DNA of 64,000 bases from Oscillospiraceae bacterium. GTDB taxonomy: Bacteria > Bacillota > Clostridia > Oscillospirales > Ruminococcaceae. The notes beneath the pieces are model-generated. The model ran no database searches, had not been told where the DNA came from, and worked only from the letters and a program-made list of their open reading frames with translations. Numbering within the stretch: position 1 is the stretch's first letter; every line of letters begins with the position of its first letter. This document shows positions 18,639-27,031 of this stretch, one piece after another. The position numbers and the translations under genes are program-made. The stretch is from positions 62,001-126,000 of the forward strand of contig JAAYNJ010000024.1 of the NCBI GenBank assembly GCA_012520915.1, in the 5' to 3' direction.

Positions 18639-19399
18639 TTTCGGAAATATCGGAAAAATCGCTACGCAATATAATAGATGATGATGTAGAATTATTTCTG
18701 TTCGAAGAAGTCGATTCGACAAACGATTTTGCAGCAGATTTGGTTAAAAACAAAAATATCGGCACCGCCGTTGTAATTGCAAAATCTCAAACTTCCGGCA
18801 GAGGAACCCGGGGGCGGAGTTTTTATTCACCTAAAGGCAGCGGTTTGTATATGTCGGTAAAGATTGACACCGATAAATTTTTAAACGAAATTTTTCCTCC
18901 TACACCTGCCGCGGCGGTATCTGTAATTAAGTCTATTAAAAAATCAGCCGGATTGCTTGCCGGGATTAAATGGGTAAATGATATTCAAATCGAAGGAAAA
19001 AAAGTCTGCGGTATTCTTGCCGAAAGTAAAACCGACATAAATACGGGAATGGTTACCCTGATTGTCGGTATCGGAATAAATATTAATACATCATTTCCCG
19101 AACAGCTTTCCGATATCGCTTCGTCACTGTCAGACTTCACCGACACAATTGATGTGAATCGCCTCGCCGGGGAGATTGTCAATACTTTAGTTCGGTATGT
19201 TAGGAATAATCGGCCGGACGAGTATATGGACGATTATAGAAAGTATTGTGTCACTTTAGGAAAGCAGGTGAAGTTTAGATTTAATAACGAAACGATTTCG
19301 GGTGTTGCTGTTGACGTTACGGATGGAGGGCACCTCGTTGTCGATACAAAAAGCGGAGTCTTTACAGTAAATTCTGGAGATGTCACAACAGTTTTATAA
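18635..19399 (+). CDS. birA: Biotin--[acetyl-CoA-carboxylase] ligase
   Basis: Attaches biotin to carboxylase carrier domains through biotinyl-AMP. Marks: EEVDSTNDFAADL, the ATP/biotin loop SGRGTRGRSFYSPKGSGLYMSV, and KWVNDIQIEGKKVCGILAE, with a small C-terminal domain. 254 residues with no N-terminal helix-turn-helix, so it is the monofunctional class I form. The DNA-binding role may lie with the co-transcribed XRE-cupin protein, but this is speculation. GTG start 18635. Confidence 0.92.
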   Translation: MISEISEKSLRNIIDDDVELFLFEEVDSTNDFAADLVKNKNIGTAVVIAKSQTSGRGTRGRSFYSPKGSGLYMSVKIDTDKFLNEIFPPTPAAAVSVIKSIKKSAGLLAGIKWVNDIQIEGKKVCGILAESKTDINTGMVTLIVGIGININTSFPEQLSDIASSLSDFTDTIDVNRLAGEIVNTLVRYVRNNRPDEYMDDYRKYCVTLGKQVKFRFNNETISGVAVDVTDGGHLVVDTKSGVFTVNSGDVTTVL

Positions 19400-19418
19400 A
19401 ACAGCGGAGGTAGCTTCA

Positions 19419-20258
19419 GTGTATAAAATACTCGAAAAAAGAAGTTTGAATGAAAACACGGCATTGCTGAAAGTCAAGGCGCCGGATATCGCAAATAAAA
19501 TTCTTCCCGGTCAATTCGTAATAATAAGAATTGATGAGTTCGGCGAAAGAATCCCCCTCACTGTTGCGGAGACAGACAATACAGTAGGGTCTATAACCCT
19601 CATTGCGCAGATGATCGGCTTTACAACAATAAAACTGGGAAATATGGAAACCGGAGATTATATATCCGATGTCATAGGTCCCTTGGGCCACCCCACTCAA
19701 CTCGACGGTTACAACCGCGCGTGTGTTATAGGCGGCGGAGTCGGAGCCGCAATCGCTTATCCGCAGGCAAAATATCTTTACAGTAAAAGAGTTCCGGTTG
19801 ATATTATCGCAGGATTCAGGAATAGGGATATTGTAATTCTCGAGAAAGAAATGAAAAATGTTTCCGACAACCTCTATATCACGACGGATGACGGAAGCTA
19901 TTGTGAAAAGGGATTTGTAACCGACCGACTGATTAAAAACATAAAAGACGGGAAAAATTATGATGTAGTCCTTGCCATCGGACCTCTGATGATGATGAGG
20001 GCGGTCGCAAATGCAACCAGACCTTACGGAATCAAAACCATAGTCAGCTTAAATTCTATAATGATTGACGGTACAGGCATGTGTGGAAGCTGCAGAGTAA
20101 CCGTTGGAGGAGAAATGAAATTCGCATGTGTTGACGGGCCGGATTTTGATGCACACGAAGTCGACTTTGAATCGTTGATCAGAAGAAACAACGCATACAG
20201 AAAGCAGGAACTCGAAAAGCTTGACCACGCCTGCAGATTGTACGGAGGAAATCGATGA
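19419..20258 (+). CDS. nfnA: Electron-bifurcating transhydrogenase small subunit NfnA-like
   Basis: FAD and [2Fe-2S] protein related to the PyrK electron-transfer subunit. With the next gene product it forms NfnAB, which couples NADH and reduced ferredoxin oxidation to NADP reduction. The flavin fold shows ERIPLTVAE, the NAD part GGGVGAAIAYPQAKYL, and the cluster loop DGTGMCGSCRVTVGGEMKFACVDGP. Start GTG 19419 has GGAGG nine bases before it and fits family N-termini; the frame is open back to ATG 19380. 279 residues. Overlaps the nfnB start by 4 bases. Annotation as sulfide dehydrogenase subunit is the main alternative. Confidence 0.85.
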   Translation: MYKILEKRSLNENTALLKVKAPDIANKILPGQFVIIRIDEFGERIPLTVAETDNTVGSITLIAQMIGFTTIKLGNMETGDYISDVIGPLGHPTQLDGYNRACVIGGGVGAAIAYPQAKYLYSKRVPVDIIAGFRNRDIVILEKEMKNVSDNLYITTDDGSYCEKGFVTDRLIKNIKDGKNYDVVLAIGPLMMMRAVANATRPYGIKTIVSLNSIMIDGTGMCGSCRVTVGGEMKFACVDGPDFDAHEVDFESLIRRNNAYRKQELEKLDHACRLYGGNR

Positions 20259-21643
20259 TGGCAAATATGTCCCTTTTAAAAAATGAAATGCCGCATCAGG
20301 ACGCCGAAATTAGAAGAAACAATTGGGAGGAAGTTGCCCTCGGCTATTCATATGAGACGGCTATAGATGAAGCCAAAAGATGCCTCAACTGCAAACACAA
20401 ACCTTGCGTGGAGGGATGTCCTGTCAGCGTAGATATACCCGGATTTATCTCCAAACTCCTGGAAGATGATTTGGACGGGGCAAATGAAATAATCAAAAGA
20501 ACAAATACTCTTCCCGCCGTCTGCGGAAGAGTATGTCCCCAGGAAATTCAGTGTGAAGCGAAATGCGTTCGGGGCATAAAAGGGGAACCCGTTGCCATCG
20601 GAAGATTGGAGAGATTTGTTGCAGATAACGCCGGCGAGCCTTCCAAAGTGAATACGATTTCCGAAGAAACATTCAAAAAGCGTGTTGCCGTCATCGGTTC
20701 TGGTCCGGCAGGACTTACCTGTGCGGGCTCACTTTCAAATATGGGATATGATGTTACCATATTCGAAGCACTTCATACGCCCGGAGGGGTATTAGTATAC
20801 GGAATCCCTGAATTCAGACTTCCAAAATCAATTGTTAAGAAAGAGATTGATCTTTTAATTGAAAGCGGAGTCAATATTGAATTGAACAAAGTAATCGGAA
20901 GAATAAAGACACTTGATGAATTGTTTTCGGAAGGATACGCCGCTATATTCATCTCAACCGGTGCAGGACTTCCTCAATTCATGGGTATCGAGGGCGAAGA
21001 CGCCGTCGGAGTGTATTCCGCAAACGAATTTTTAACACGTGTCAATTTGATGAAAGCCTATGATGAAAGGTATATTACACCTGTAAACATCGGAAACAGA
21101 GTCGCGGTAATAGGTGGAGGAAACGTTGCAATGGATTCCGCCAGATGTGCAAAGAGATTCGGCGTGGATGAGGTAATGATAATCTACCGTCGTTCAGAGG
21201 ATGAAATGCCGGCAAGAAAGGAAGAGATAGAACACGCAAAAGAAGAAGGCATCAAATTTTTGGTGCTTACAAATCCGACAAAAATTATCACCGACACCAA
21301 CGGACTGATAACATCAATTGAATGCGTTCGAATGGAGTTGGGGGAAGCAGATGACTCCGGCAGGAGAAGACCTCATGTGGTTAAGGGGTCTGAATTCACC
21401 ATGAAGATGGATAATGTGATTATGGCAATCGGCACAAGTCCGAATCCGTTATTGTCTGAAATAACTCCCGGACTTGATGTCGACAGACGAGGTTGCATCG
21501 TAACCGAAGAAAATATGAGAACATCAATGGAAGGTGTATGGGCAGGCGGAGACGCGGTTACGGGCTCAGCTACTGTAATTCTTGCTATGGGAGCAGGACG
21601 AACCGCTGCAACGGATATAGACAGATATTTGAGATTAAAATGA
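20255..21643 (+). CDS. nfnB: NfnB-like / glutamate synthase small-subunit-like oxidoreductase
   Basis: FAD/NAD(P) protein with two N-terminal [4Fe-4S] clusters (CLNCKHKPCVEGCP and CGRVCPQEIQCEAKC), two Rossmann folds (AVIGSGPAGLTCAGSL and VAVIGGGNVAMDSARCAKRFG) and a C-terminal GGDAVTGSATVILAMGAGR. 462 residues. The sequence family is often labelled NADPH-dependent glutamate synthase GltA, but pairing with an NfnA-type gene and absence of a large GltB subunit support NfnB of a ferredoxin:NADP bifurcating complex. RBS GGAGG lies before ATG 20255. Confidence 0.87.
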   Translation: MMANMSLLKNEMPHQDAEIRRNNWEEVALGYSYETAIDEAKRCLNCKHKPCVEGCPVSVDIPGFISKLLEDDLDGANEIIKRTNTLPAVCGRVCPQEIQCEAKCVRGIKGEPVAIGRLERFVADNAGEPSKVNTISEETFKKRVAVIGSGPAGLTCAGSLSNMGYDVTIFEALHTPGGVLVYGIPEFRLPKSIVKKEIDLLIESGVNIELNKVIGRIKTLDELFSEGYAAIFISTGAGLPQFMGIEGEDAVGVYSANEFLTRVNLMKAYDERYITPVNIGNRVAVIGGGNVAMDSARCAKRFGVDEVMIIYRRSEDEMPARKEEIEHAKEEGIKFLVLTNPTKIITDTNGLITSIECVRMELGEADDSGRRRPHVVKGSEFTMKMDNVIMAIGTSPNPLLSEITPGLDVDRRGCIVTEENMRTSMEGVWAGGDAVTGSATVILAMGAGRTAATDIDRYLRLK

Positions 21644-23529
21644 ATAAAACAATCGATACCTCTGATATAAGCTTTGATAAAAGATTTGAAAGAATACTGA
21701 AAAATGTTCAAAAACCCGGCAGATACATAGGGAAAGAGGTTAATTCCGTAGTAAAGTCGAAAGAGAAAGTCGATTTGCGGTTCGCCTTCTGTTTCCCCGA
21801 TGTTTACGAAGTCGGAATGTCTCATCTGGGCATAAAAATTTTATACAGCATCTTGAACAAAAGGGATAATATTTGGTGTGAAAGGGTTTTTATGCCCTGG
21901 TTTGATATGCTTAAAGAAATGAAGGAAAATAAGCTTCCTCTATTCGGCATTGAAAGCAGAGATCCGCTTAATGTCTTCGACATTATCGGCTTTACCATGC
22001 AATATGAAATGTCCTATACAAATATTCTTCATATGCTTGATCTGTCAAGGATACCGATTCGCTCTGCAAGGAGAAGGGGGTTATTTCCGTTGATAGTAGC
22101 CGGCGGCCCGGCAGCATGCAATCCGGAGCCAATGGCTGAATTTATCGATATATTTTTAATCGGCGAAGGCGAAGAGTCCATTCTTGAACTCTGTGATTTG
22201 GTTATGGAGGCGAAGAAGGAAAATAAAAGCAAAGCCTGGCTTTTAAACAGAGCTGCAAAATCCGAAGGGTTTTATGTTCCCTCAAAGTATGTTGTTGAAT
22301 ACACCGATAGAGGCACCTTAAAAGAAATCAGGCCAAAGAGGGGAGCCAAGTTTCCCGTAAGAAAAAGAATTATTGAAAATTTTAACAGCTCCGAATATTT
22401 TATGAGTTTTCCCGTACCCAATATTGAAACCATTCACGACAGAACCACAGTGGAAGTTTTAAGAGGATGTATAAGAGGTTGCAGATTTTGTCAGGCGGGT
22501 TTTATCTACAGACCTTTCAGAGCAAAAGAACCCGTTACGTTAAATGCCCAGGCAAGAGAGATTTGCGACTCTTCAGGGTACGACGAAATTTCGCTTCTGT
22601 CTCTTTCCACGAGCGATTATCCTAAACTTGATGAACTGCTTGACGACATGCTTAAGTGGACGGAAGAGAGAAAGATTAACATTTCTCTGCCGTCTTTAAG
22701 AATTGATTCGGTAAGTGAATCAATTCTTAAAAAAATTGCAAAAGTAAAGAAAAGCGGTGTTACTTTTGCACCCGAAGCAGGAAGTCAAAGCTTGAGGGAT
22801 TCCATAAATAAAAATCTGGATGAAGAAACGATTATAAAAGGTTGCCGAACGGCATTTCTTCAACATCAGGAAAGAGTAAAGCTGTATTTTATCATCGGTC
22901 TGCCCGGAGAGACGGACGAGGATGTTGTCGCAATTGCAGAGCTTGCAGAAAAGATTGTCGAGGAATTCCATAAAACAAAAAAAGATCATGGATTAAAGCG
23001 CTTATTTATTACGTTGAGCGTAGCTTTCTTCATCCCAAAACCCTTTACTCCCTTTCAATTTGCAGCTCAAAATACGAAAGAAGAATTTGAAAGAAAAATT
23101 AAACTTATCAAATCAAATATTAAAAGCAGAAATATTACTCTCGACTACCATTCATCTGAAATGAGCCTCATAGAGGGTGTTCTTGCGAGGGGCGACAGAC
23201 GGCTTTCAAGAGTTATTGAGTCCGTTTTCAAAAAGGGCGGAATGTTTGAAAGTTGGGATGAGGGCTTTAGTTATTCCAACTGGACCGATTCTTTTATTAA
23301 GAGCGGCATTGAACCGGAATTTTATTCCCATAGGGAACGCGATGTTGATGAAATCAATCCGTGGGATATGCTGGACTTAGGAATAACTAAAGAATTCCTG
23401 CTTCGCGAATATAAAAAATCAAAACGCAGAGTTGTTACTCCGGATTGTATGTCTAAATGTTCCTCCTGCGGAATTACCGAGATGACCGAGAGGAGTTGTT
23501 TTGGAAAAACTACGAATTCAATTCAATAA
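21640..23529 (+). CDS. B12-binding-like radical SAM protein (TIGR03960 type)
   Basis: 629 residues from ATG 21640, which overlaps the nfnB stop; the frame stays open far upstream inside nfnB but that is not real coding. An N-terminal domain resembling cobalamin-binding folds (FAFCFPDVYEVGMSHLGIKILY, VAGGPAACNPEPMAEFIDIFLIGEGEESI) is followed by a radical-SAM core with CIRGCRFCQAG. A short cysteine motif (CMSKCSSCG) lies at the C-terminus. The family is always next to a DUF2344 protein, as here, and is thought to act on RNA or the ribosome, but its reaction is not known. Confidence 0.85.
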   Translation: MNKTIDTSDISFDKRFERILKNVQKPGRYIGKEVNSVVKSKEKVDLRFAFCFPDVYEVGMSHLGIKILYSILNKRDNIWCERVFMPWFDMLKEMKENKLPLFGIESRDPLNVFDIIGFTMQYEMSYTNILHMLDLSRIPIRSARRRGLFPLIVAGGPAACNPEPMAEFIDIFLIGEGEESILELCDLVMEAKKENKSKAWLLNRAAKSEGFYVPSKYVVEYTDRGTLKEIRPKRGAKFPVRKRIIENFNSSEYFMSFPVPNIETIHDRTTVEVLRGCIRGCRFCQAGFIYRPFRAKEPVTLNAQAREICDSSGYDEISLLSLSTSDYPKLDELLDDMLKWTEERKINISLPSLRIDSVSESILKKIAKVKKSGVTFAPEAGSQSLRDSINKNLDEETIIKGCRTAFLQHQERVKLYFIIGLPGETDEDVVAIAELAEKIVEEFHKTKKDHGLKRLFITLSVAFFIPKPFTPFQFAAQNTKEEFERKIKLIKSNIKSRNITLDYHSSEMSLIEGVLARGDRRLSRVIESVFKKGGMFESWDEGFSYSNWTDSFIKSGIEPEFYSHRERDVDEINPWDMLDLGITKEFLLREYKKSKRRVVTPDCMSKCSSCGITEMTERSCFGKTTNSIQ

Positions 23530-24163
23530 AACCGGAGACATCAGATTCATATCACATCTTGATGTAATGAGGTGTTTTTCACGCGCTTTTGCAAGGACTT
23601 CAATTCCCTTGAGATATACCGAAGGGTTTAATCCGAAGATAAAGATGAGATTTTCTCCCCCCCTCTCTCTCGGATATGAGAGTTGGTGTGAAGTGTTGGA
23701 TGTTGAATTTGTCGATAAATATGATACATCGTATCTTGAATACGAATTAAATGAAAAACTGCCCGCCGGCCTTAGAGTCAATGACGTCTCAAAACCCGAG
23801 TTCGGAATTGATTCGATATATTATTCCAGGTATCTATTAAAAGTCTACGGAAGTGACGACTTTTTAGATCGTTTCTTACATAAATCGAAAGAATTGCTTT
23901 CTCAAAATTCAATAATGGTCACCAAATCCGATAGGAGGGGCAGGCCGTTTGATTCTGATATCAGAAAACTGATAAGTTCATTTAATATTTTTCGTCATAA
24001 TGACGTATTAGTTTCGGACATAACCGTAGAAACAAGCAATTTTGCTTCCCTCAATCCGAAAGTATTTGTGGAAAAGGTTCTGTCTGAAATACCTATACAA
24101 GGTGAAGGGTGGGACGCGGTAAGGACTCAATTTATCAAAGCTGATTTTGATATTTTCCGTTAA
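23501..24163 (+). CDS. Radical SAM-associated DUF2344 protein (TIGR03936 type)
   Basis: 220 residues, starting with TTG 23501 inside the end of the preceding gene (29-base overlap) behind GAGAGGAG. N-terminal signature RIQFNKTGDIRFISHLDVMRCFSRA and PLRYTEGFNPKIKMRFSPPLSLGYES define the family. In many Firmicutes the pair lies before rng and the L21/L27 genes; here L19 follows. Function is unknown and it is presumed to partner the radical-SAM protein. Confidence 0.85.
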   Translation: MEKLRIQFNKTGDIRFISHLDVMRCFSRAFARTSIPLRYTEGFNPKIKMRFSPPLSLGYESWCEVLDVEFVDKYDTSYLEYELNEKLPAGLRVNDVSKPEFGIDSIYYSRYLLKVYGSDDFLDRFLHKSKELLSQNSIMVTKSDRRGRPFDSDIRKLISSFNIFRHNDVLVSDITVETSNFASLNPKVFVEKVLSEIPIQGEGWDAVRTQFIKADFDIFR

Positions 24164-24166
24164 CTC

Positions 24167-24195
24167 TTGATTTTTTCAAATCAATGATGTATCAT
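24167..24195 (+). promoter_or_regulatory. Promoter for rplS
   Basis: TTGATT at 24167-24172, a 17-base spacer and TATCAT at 24190-24195. It lies in the 102-base gap before rplS, the first real gap after nfnA. Confidence 0.6.
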
Positions 24196-24220
24196 ATTTC
24201 GGTACGTCAAATATTATTTC

Positions 24221-24243
24221 CCGAATAGTAACTTTATATTCGG
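24221..24243 (+). other. rplS leader hairpin
   Basis: CCGAATA at 24221-24227 pairs perfectly with TATTCGG at 24237-24243 and is followed by TTTTATT, then the GGAGG ribosome site. Firmicute L19 messages often carry a structured leader (L19 leader family), so this is a candidate autoregulatory element. Identity to the known motif was not shown. Confidence 0.45.
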
Positions 24244-24265
24244 TTTTATTGGAGGATAGATATAT

Positions 24266-24613
24266 ATGGATGCCATCAAATTAATGACTAAGGACATGTT
24301 GCGTGATAATCCGCACAAGTTCGATGTCGGAGATACCGTCAAAGTACACGTGCGTATTAAAGAAGGCGAAAGACAGAGAATACAGATATTTGAGGGCACG
24401 GTAATTGCAAAAAAGCATGGTGGAGTTTCTGAAACCTTTACTGTGCGCAGGACTTCTTATGGAGTAGGTGTAGAACGTGTTTTCCCTGTAAATTCCCCGA
24501 ACGTGGAAAGGGTTGAAATAGTCAGACGAGGCAGAGTACGTCGCGCTAAGCTCTACTATCTGCGTGACAGAGTCGGCAAAGCCGCCAGAGTAAAGAGTAA
24601 AGTAAACAGATAA
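24266..24613 (+). CDS. rplS: 50S ribosomal protein L19
   Basis: L19 sits at the interface of the 30S and 50S subunits. Marks: [78 protein letters not shown]. 115 residues, standard. Ribosome site TTGGAGGA before ATG 24266. It heads the rplS-lepB-rbgA-rnhB-yraN group found in Firmicutes and has its own leader and terminator. Confidence 0.98.
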   Translation: MDAIKLMTKDMLRDNPHKFDVGDTVKVHVRIKEGERQRIQIFEGTVIAKKHGGVSETFTVRRTSYGVGVERVFPVNSPNVERVEIVRRGRVRRAKLYYLRDRVGKAARVKSKVNR

Positions 24614-24618
24614 AAGCA

Positions 24619-24653
24619 CGGGGATTGTCGTCAGGCGGTCCCCCGATTTTTTT
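24619..24653 (+). terminator. Terminator after rplS
   Basis: CGGGG at 24619-24623 pairs with CCCCG at 24641-24645, then a run of seven T. It sits 12 bases before lepB, so some read-through into lepB is likely. Confidence 0.75.
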
Positions 24654-24664
24654 GTTTTAGGTAT

Positions 24665-25201
24665 ATGCAGATGTCAAAAAATAAAAACTTTAAGTTATCG
24701 CTTTATGAGTGGTTGGAATCTATTGTTGTGGCATTGGTTGCCGTGGTATTGATTTTTATTTTTGTTTTCAGAACATATGTGGTCAGCGGCTCATCAATGG
24801 AGCCTACGCTTACAAACGGCAACAGAGTAGCCGTTTTGAGTCTTTTTTATGCTCCCGTTCAAAACGACGTCGTTGTCATCGACGGAAATGTTTTTAACGG
24901 AAACTCGCTTGTCAAGAGGGTTATTGCAGTCGAGGGGCAGCAAATATCAATTAACGGTTCCGGAGAAATTGAAGTTGACGGTGAGGTTTTCGGAAATATA
25001 GGTACATCAAATCAAAAACAATTTTTAAACGACTATATTGAATTACCCTCAGTGGTTCCTAAAAATAAAGTATTTGTTTTGGGCGACAACAGGTCTGCCT
25101 CACATGACAGCAGATTTTCTGATATCGGTTTTATTGACAATGACAATATTATTGGAAAAGTAATATTTGTACTTTCACCGTTCGGTTTTATCGGAGATTG
25201 A
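24665..25201 (+). CDS. lepB: Signal peptidase I
   Basis: Membrane serine protease that cleaves secreted-protein signal peptides. One N-terminal transmembrane helix (about residues 15-35), then the catalytic serine S44 (SGSSMEPTL) and the lysine base K84 (LVKRVIAVEG), and the conserved LGDNRSASHDSRF and GKVIFVLSPFG. 178 residues, the small Gram-positive type. ATG 24665 with weak AGG before it. Confidence 0.95.
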   Translation: MQMSKNKNFKLSLYEWLESIVVALVAVVLIFIFVFRTYVVSGSSMEPTLTNGNRVAVLSLFYAPVQNDVVVIDGNVFNGNSLVKRVIAVEGQQISINGSGEIEVDGEVFGNIGTSNQKQFLNDYIELPSVVPKNKVFVLGDNRSASHDSRFSDIGFIDNDNIIGKVIFVLSPFGFIGD

Positions 25202-25202
25202 T

Positions 25203-26084
25203 TTGAAACTTGATTATTCTCAAAATATACAGTGGTTTCCCGGTCATATGACAAAAGCGTTTCGTCTCATCGAGAAGGAAATTAAAAATGTCGATATGGT
25301 TGCAGAGCTGCTTGATGCACGCATACCCAAAAGCAGCAAAAACCCCGAATTGGCCCGATTGATTAATAATATTCCGCACCTTCTCATCCTGAATAAGGAA
25401 GATCTGGCAGATCCCGAAATAACTGCACAATGGCGCAGTTATTATGAAAATAAGGGATATCTCTCTATTTCACTGGACAGCAGAAAAAAGCAATCCCTTA
25501 ATCGCCTTATAAGACATATAACTTCGATATTTTCGGACAAGCTTTCAAATAACAATGAAATAACTCCTCGATATAAACCGCGTGTAATGGTCGTCGGAGT
25601 TCCGAATGTCGGGAAATCGACTCTGATTAATTCCATAAAAGGATATAGGGTCGCAAAGGTGGAAGACAGACCCGGAATAACACGGGGAAAGCAGTGGGTT
25701 TCAACACCCGCACTGGATCTTATGGATATTCCCGGTGTATTGTGGCCAAAATTTGAAGATGCAAAAATCGCAAACAATCTCGCTTTTACCGGTGCCGTTA
25801 GCGATAAAACTCTTGATATTCTAACGCTTTCTTTGGCATTAATAGATGAGATAAAAATAAGTTATAAAGTCAAAATCAATGAAAGATATAAAATCGACAT
25901 TAAGCCCTCGGATAATGCTGTTGACGTAATAAACATGATTGCAAAAAGCAGGGGAATGATAATCAAAGGAGGAGAGCCTGATTTGGAACGGGCGGCATTC
26001 GCTTTGGTTGATGATCTGAGAAAAGGTTCTTTGGGAAGAATAACCTTTGAAACACCCGAATCGGAGAATTTTAATGATAAATAG
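25203..26084 (+). CDS. rbgA: Ribosome biogenesis GTPase RbgA (YlqF)
   Basis: Circularly permuted GTPase required for late 50S assembly. The G motifs occur in permuted order: G4 NKED near residue 69, then G1 GVPNVGKST, then G3 DIPG. The family N-terminus QNIQWFPGHMTKA and the C-terminal RNA-binding region (RGGxxD-like, GGEPDLERAA) are present. TTG 25203 lies 2 bases after the lepB stop with GGAGA in front. 293 residues. Confidence 0.94.
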   Translation: MKLDYSQNIQWFPGHMTKAFRLIEKEIKNVDMVAELLDARIPKSSKNPELARLINNIPHLLILNKEDLADPEITAQWRSYYENKGYLSISLDSRKKQSLNRLIRHITSIFSDKLSNNNEITPRYKPRVMVVGVPNVGKSTLINSIKGYRVAKVEDRPGITRGKQWVSTPALDLMDIPGVLWPKFEDAKIANNLAFTGAVSDKTLDILTLSLALIDEIKISYKVKINERYKIDIKPSDNAVDVINMIAKSRGMIIKGGEPDLERAAFALVDDLRKGSLGRITFETPESENFNDK

Positions 26085-26679
26085 TGATTTGTTTCTGTAT
26101 GATCAGTCGATAAGGGATATTGAGGGAAAGCTGCTCTGCGGAGTTGACGAAGCAGGCAGAGGGCCTTTGGCAGGACCGGTTGTGGCTGCCGCAGTGATGT
26201 TGCCTCCCTACTGTGTGATAGAAGACCTGAACGATTCAAAAAAAATGACTGAAAAGTCTCGTATTAAAATATTTGAAATAATAAAGAAAATATCCCTATG
26301 CTACTCTGTAGCATTTGTTGACAACGAGGAAATTGATAAGATAAATATTTTAAATGCGACAATGCTCGCAATGAGTCAAGCCGTTGCTTCTCTCGATATT
26401 TCACCCGATTTTACGATAGTAGACGGAGACAAACTTCCGAAATTCGACAAAAAGGCGATAGCAATAATTAAAGGCGACACCAAATCCGCTTCAATCGCCG
26501 CCGCCTCTGTGGTTGCGAAAGTTACAAGAGATAATTACATGAAGGCAATGGACGAGGTATATCCGGACTTCGGATTTTCAAAGCACAAAGGTTATCCGAC
26601 AAAACTTCATTATGAAGCGATAGATAAGTTCGGTATTACGCCCATTCACCGCAAAAGTTTTTTAAAAGGTCGGCTCTAG
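26074..26679 (+). CDS. rnhB: Ribonuclease HII
   Basis: Removes ribonucleotides from RNA-DNA hybrids. Active-site blocks: GVDEAGRGPLAGPVVAAAV (Asp-Glu pair), VDGDKLP, KGDTKSASIAAASVVAKVTRD and the GYPTKLHYEAI region. ATG 26074 overlaps the rbgA end by 11 bases with GGAGA six bases upstream; an upstream ATG at 26047 lacks such a site. 201 residues. Confidence 0.95.
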   Translation: MINSDLFLYDQSIRDIEGKLLCGVDEAGRGPLAGPVVAAAVMLPPYCVIEDLNDSKKMTEKSRIKIFEIIKKISLCYSVAFVDNEEIDKINILNATMLAMSQAVASLDISPDFTIVDGDKLPKFDKKAIAIIKGDTKSASIAAASVVAKVTRDNYMKAMDEVYPDFGFSKHKGYPTKLHYEAIDKFGITPIHRKSFLKGRL

Positions 26680-26681
26680 AC

Positions 26682-27023
26682 ATGTCCGTAGGTAAAATGG
26701 GCGAAAAGACTGCTTGTAGATATTTAAAGAAGTGCGGTTATTCAATAGTTGACAAAAACCACACTACAAGGTTCGGCGAGATAGATATCATCGCTATATA
26801 CGGCGAATTTATTGTCTTTGTCGAGGTTAAAACAAGATCGCTTAATCCGATATCATCCGCCTTATCAAGTGTCGATACATATAAACAGAACAGAATCAGA
26901 AAGACCGCAATGAGTTACTTAAAAATCAAAGAATCGGACAGGCAACCGAGATTTGATGTGATTGAAGTTTTGTATGACAGTGGAAAATTTAGAGTTAAAG
27001 AACACATTATAGATGCATTTTAG
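26682..27023 (+). CDS. yraN: YraN family protein (UPF0102)
   Basis: 113 residues with a restriction-endonuclease-like fold. The core FGEIDIIAIYGEFIVFVEVKTRS carries the D...E-x-K pattern typical of nucleases of this fold, and the N-terminus has MGEKTACRYLKKCGY. The biological target is unknown. It follows rnhB by 2 bases, the usual arrangement. Confidence 0.9.
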   Translation: MSVGKMGEKTACRYLKKCGYSIVDKNHTTRFGEIDIIAIYGEFIVFVEVKTRSLNPISSALSSVDTYKQNRIRKTAMSYLKIKESDRQPRFDVIEVLYDSGKFRVKEHIIDAF

Positions 27024-27031
27024 GAGTTTCT

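Noticed and set aside
21493-21639. Extended start of the radical-SAM gene inside nfnB
   Set aside because: The added residues are the out-of-frame reading of nfnB; ATG 21640 overlaps the nfnB stop and fits the family.
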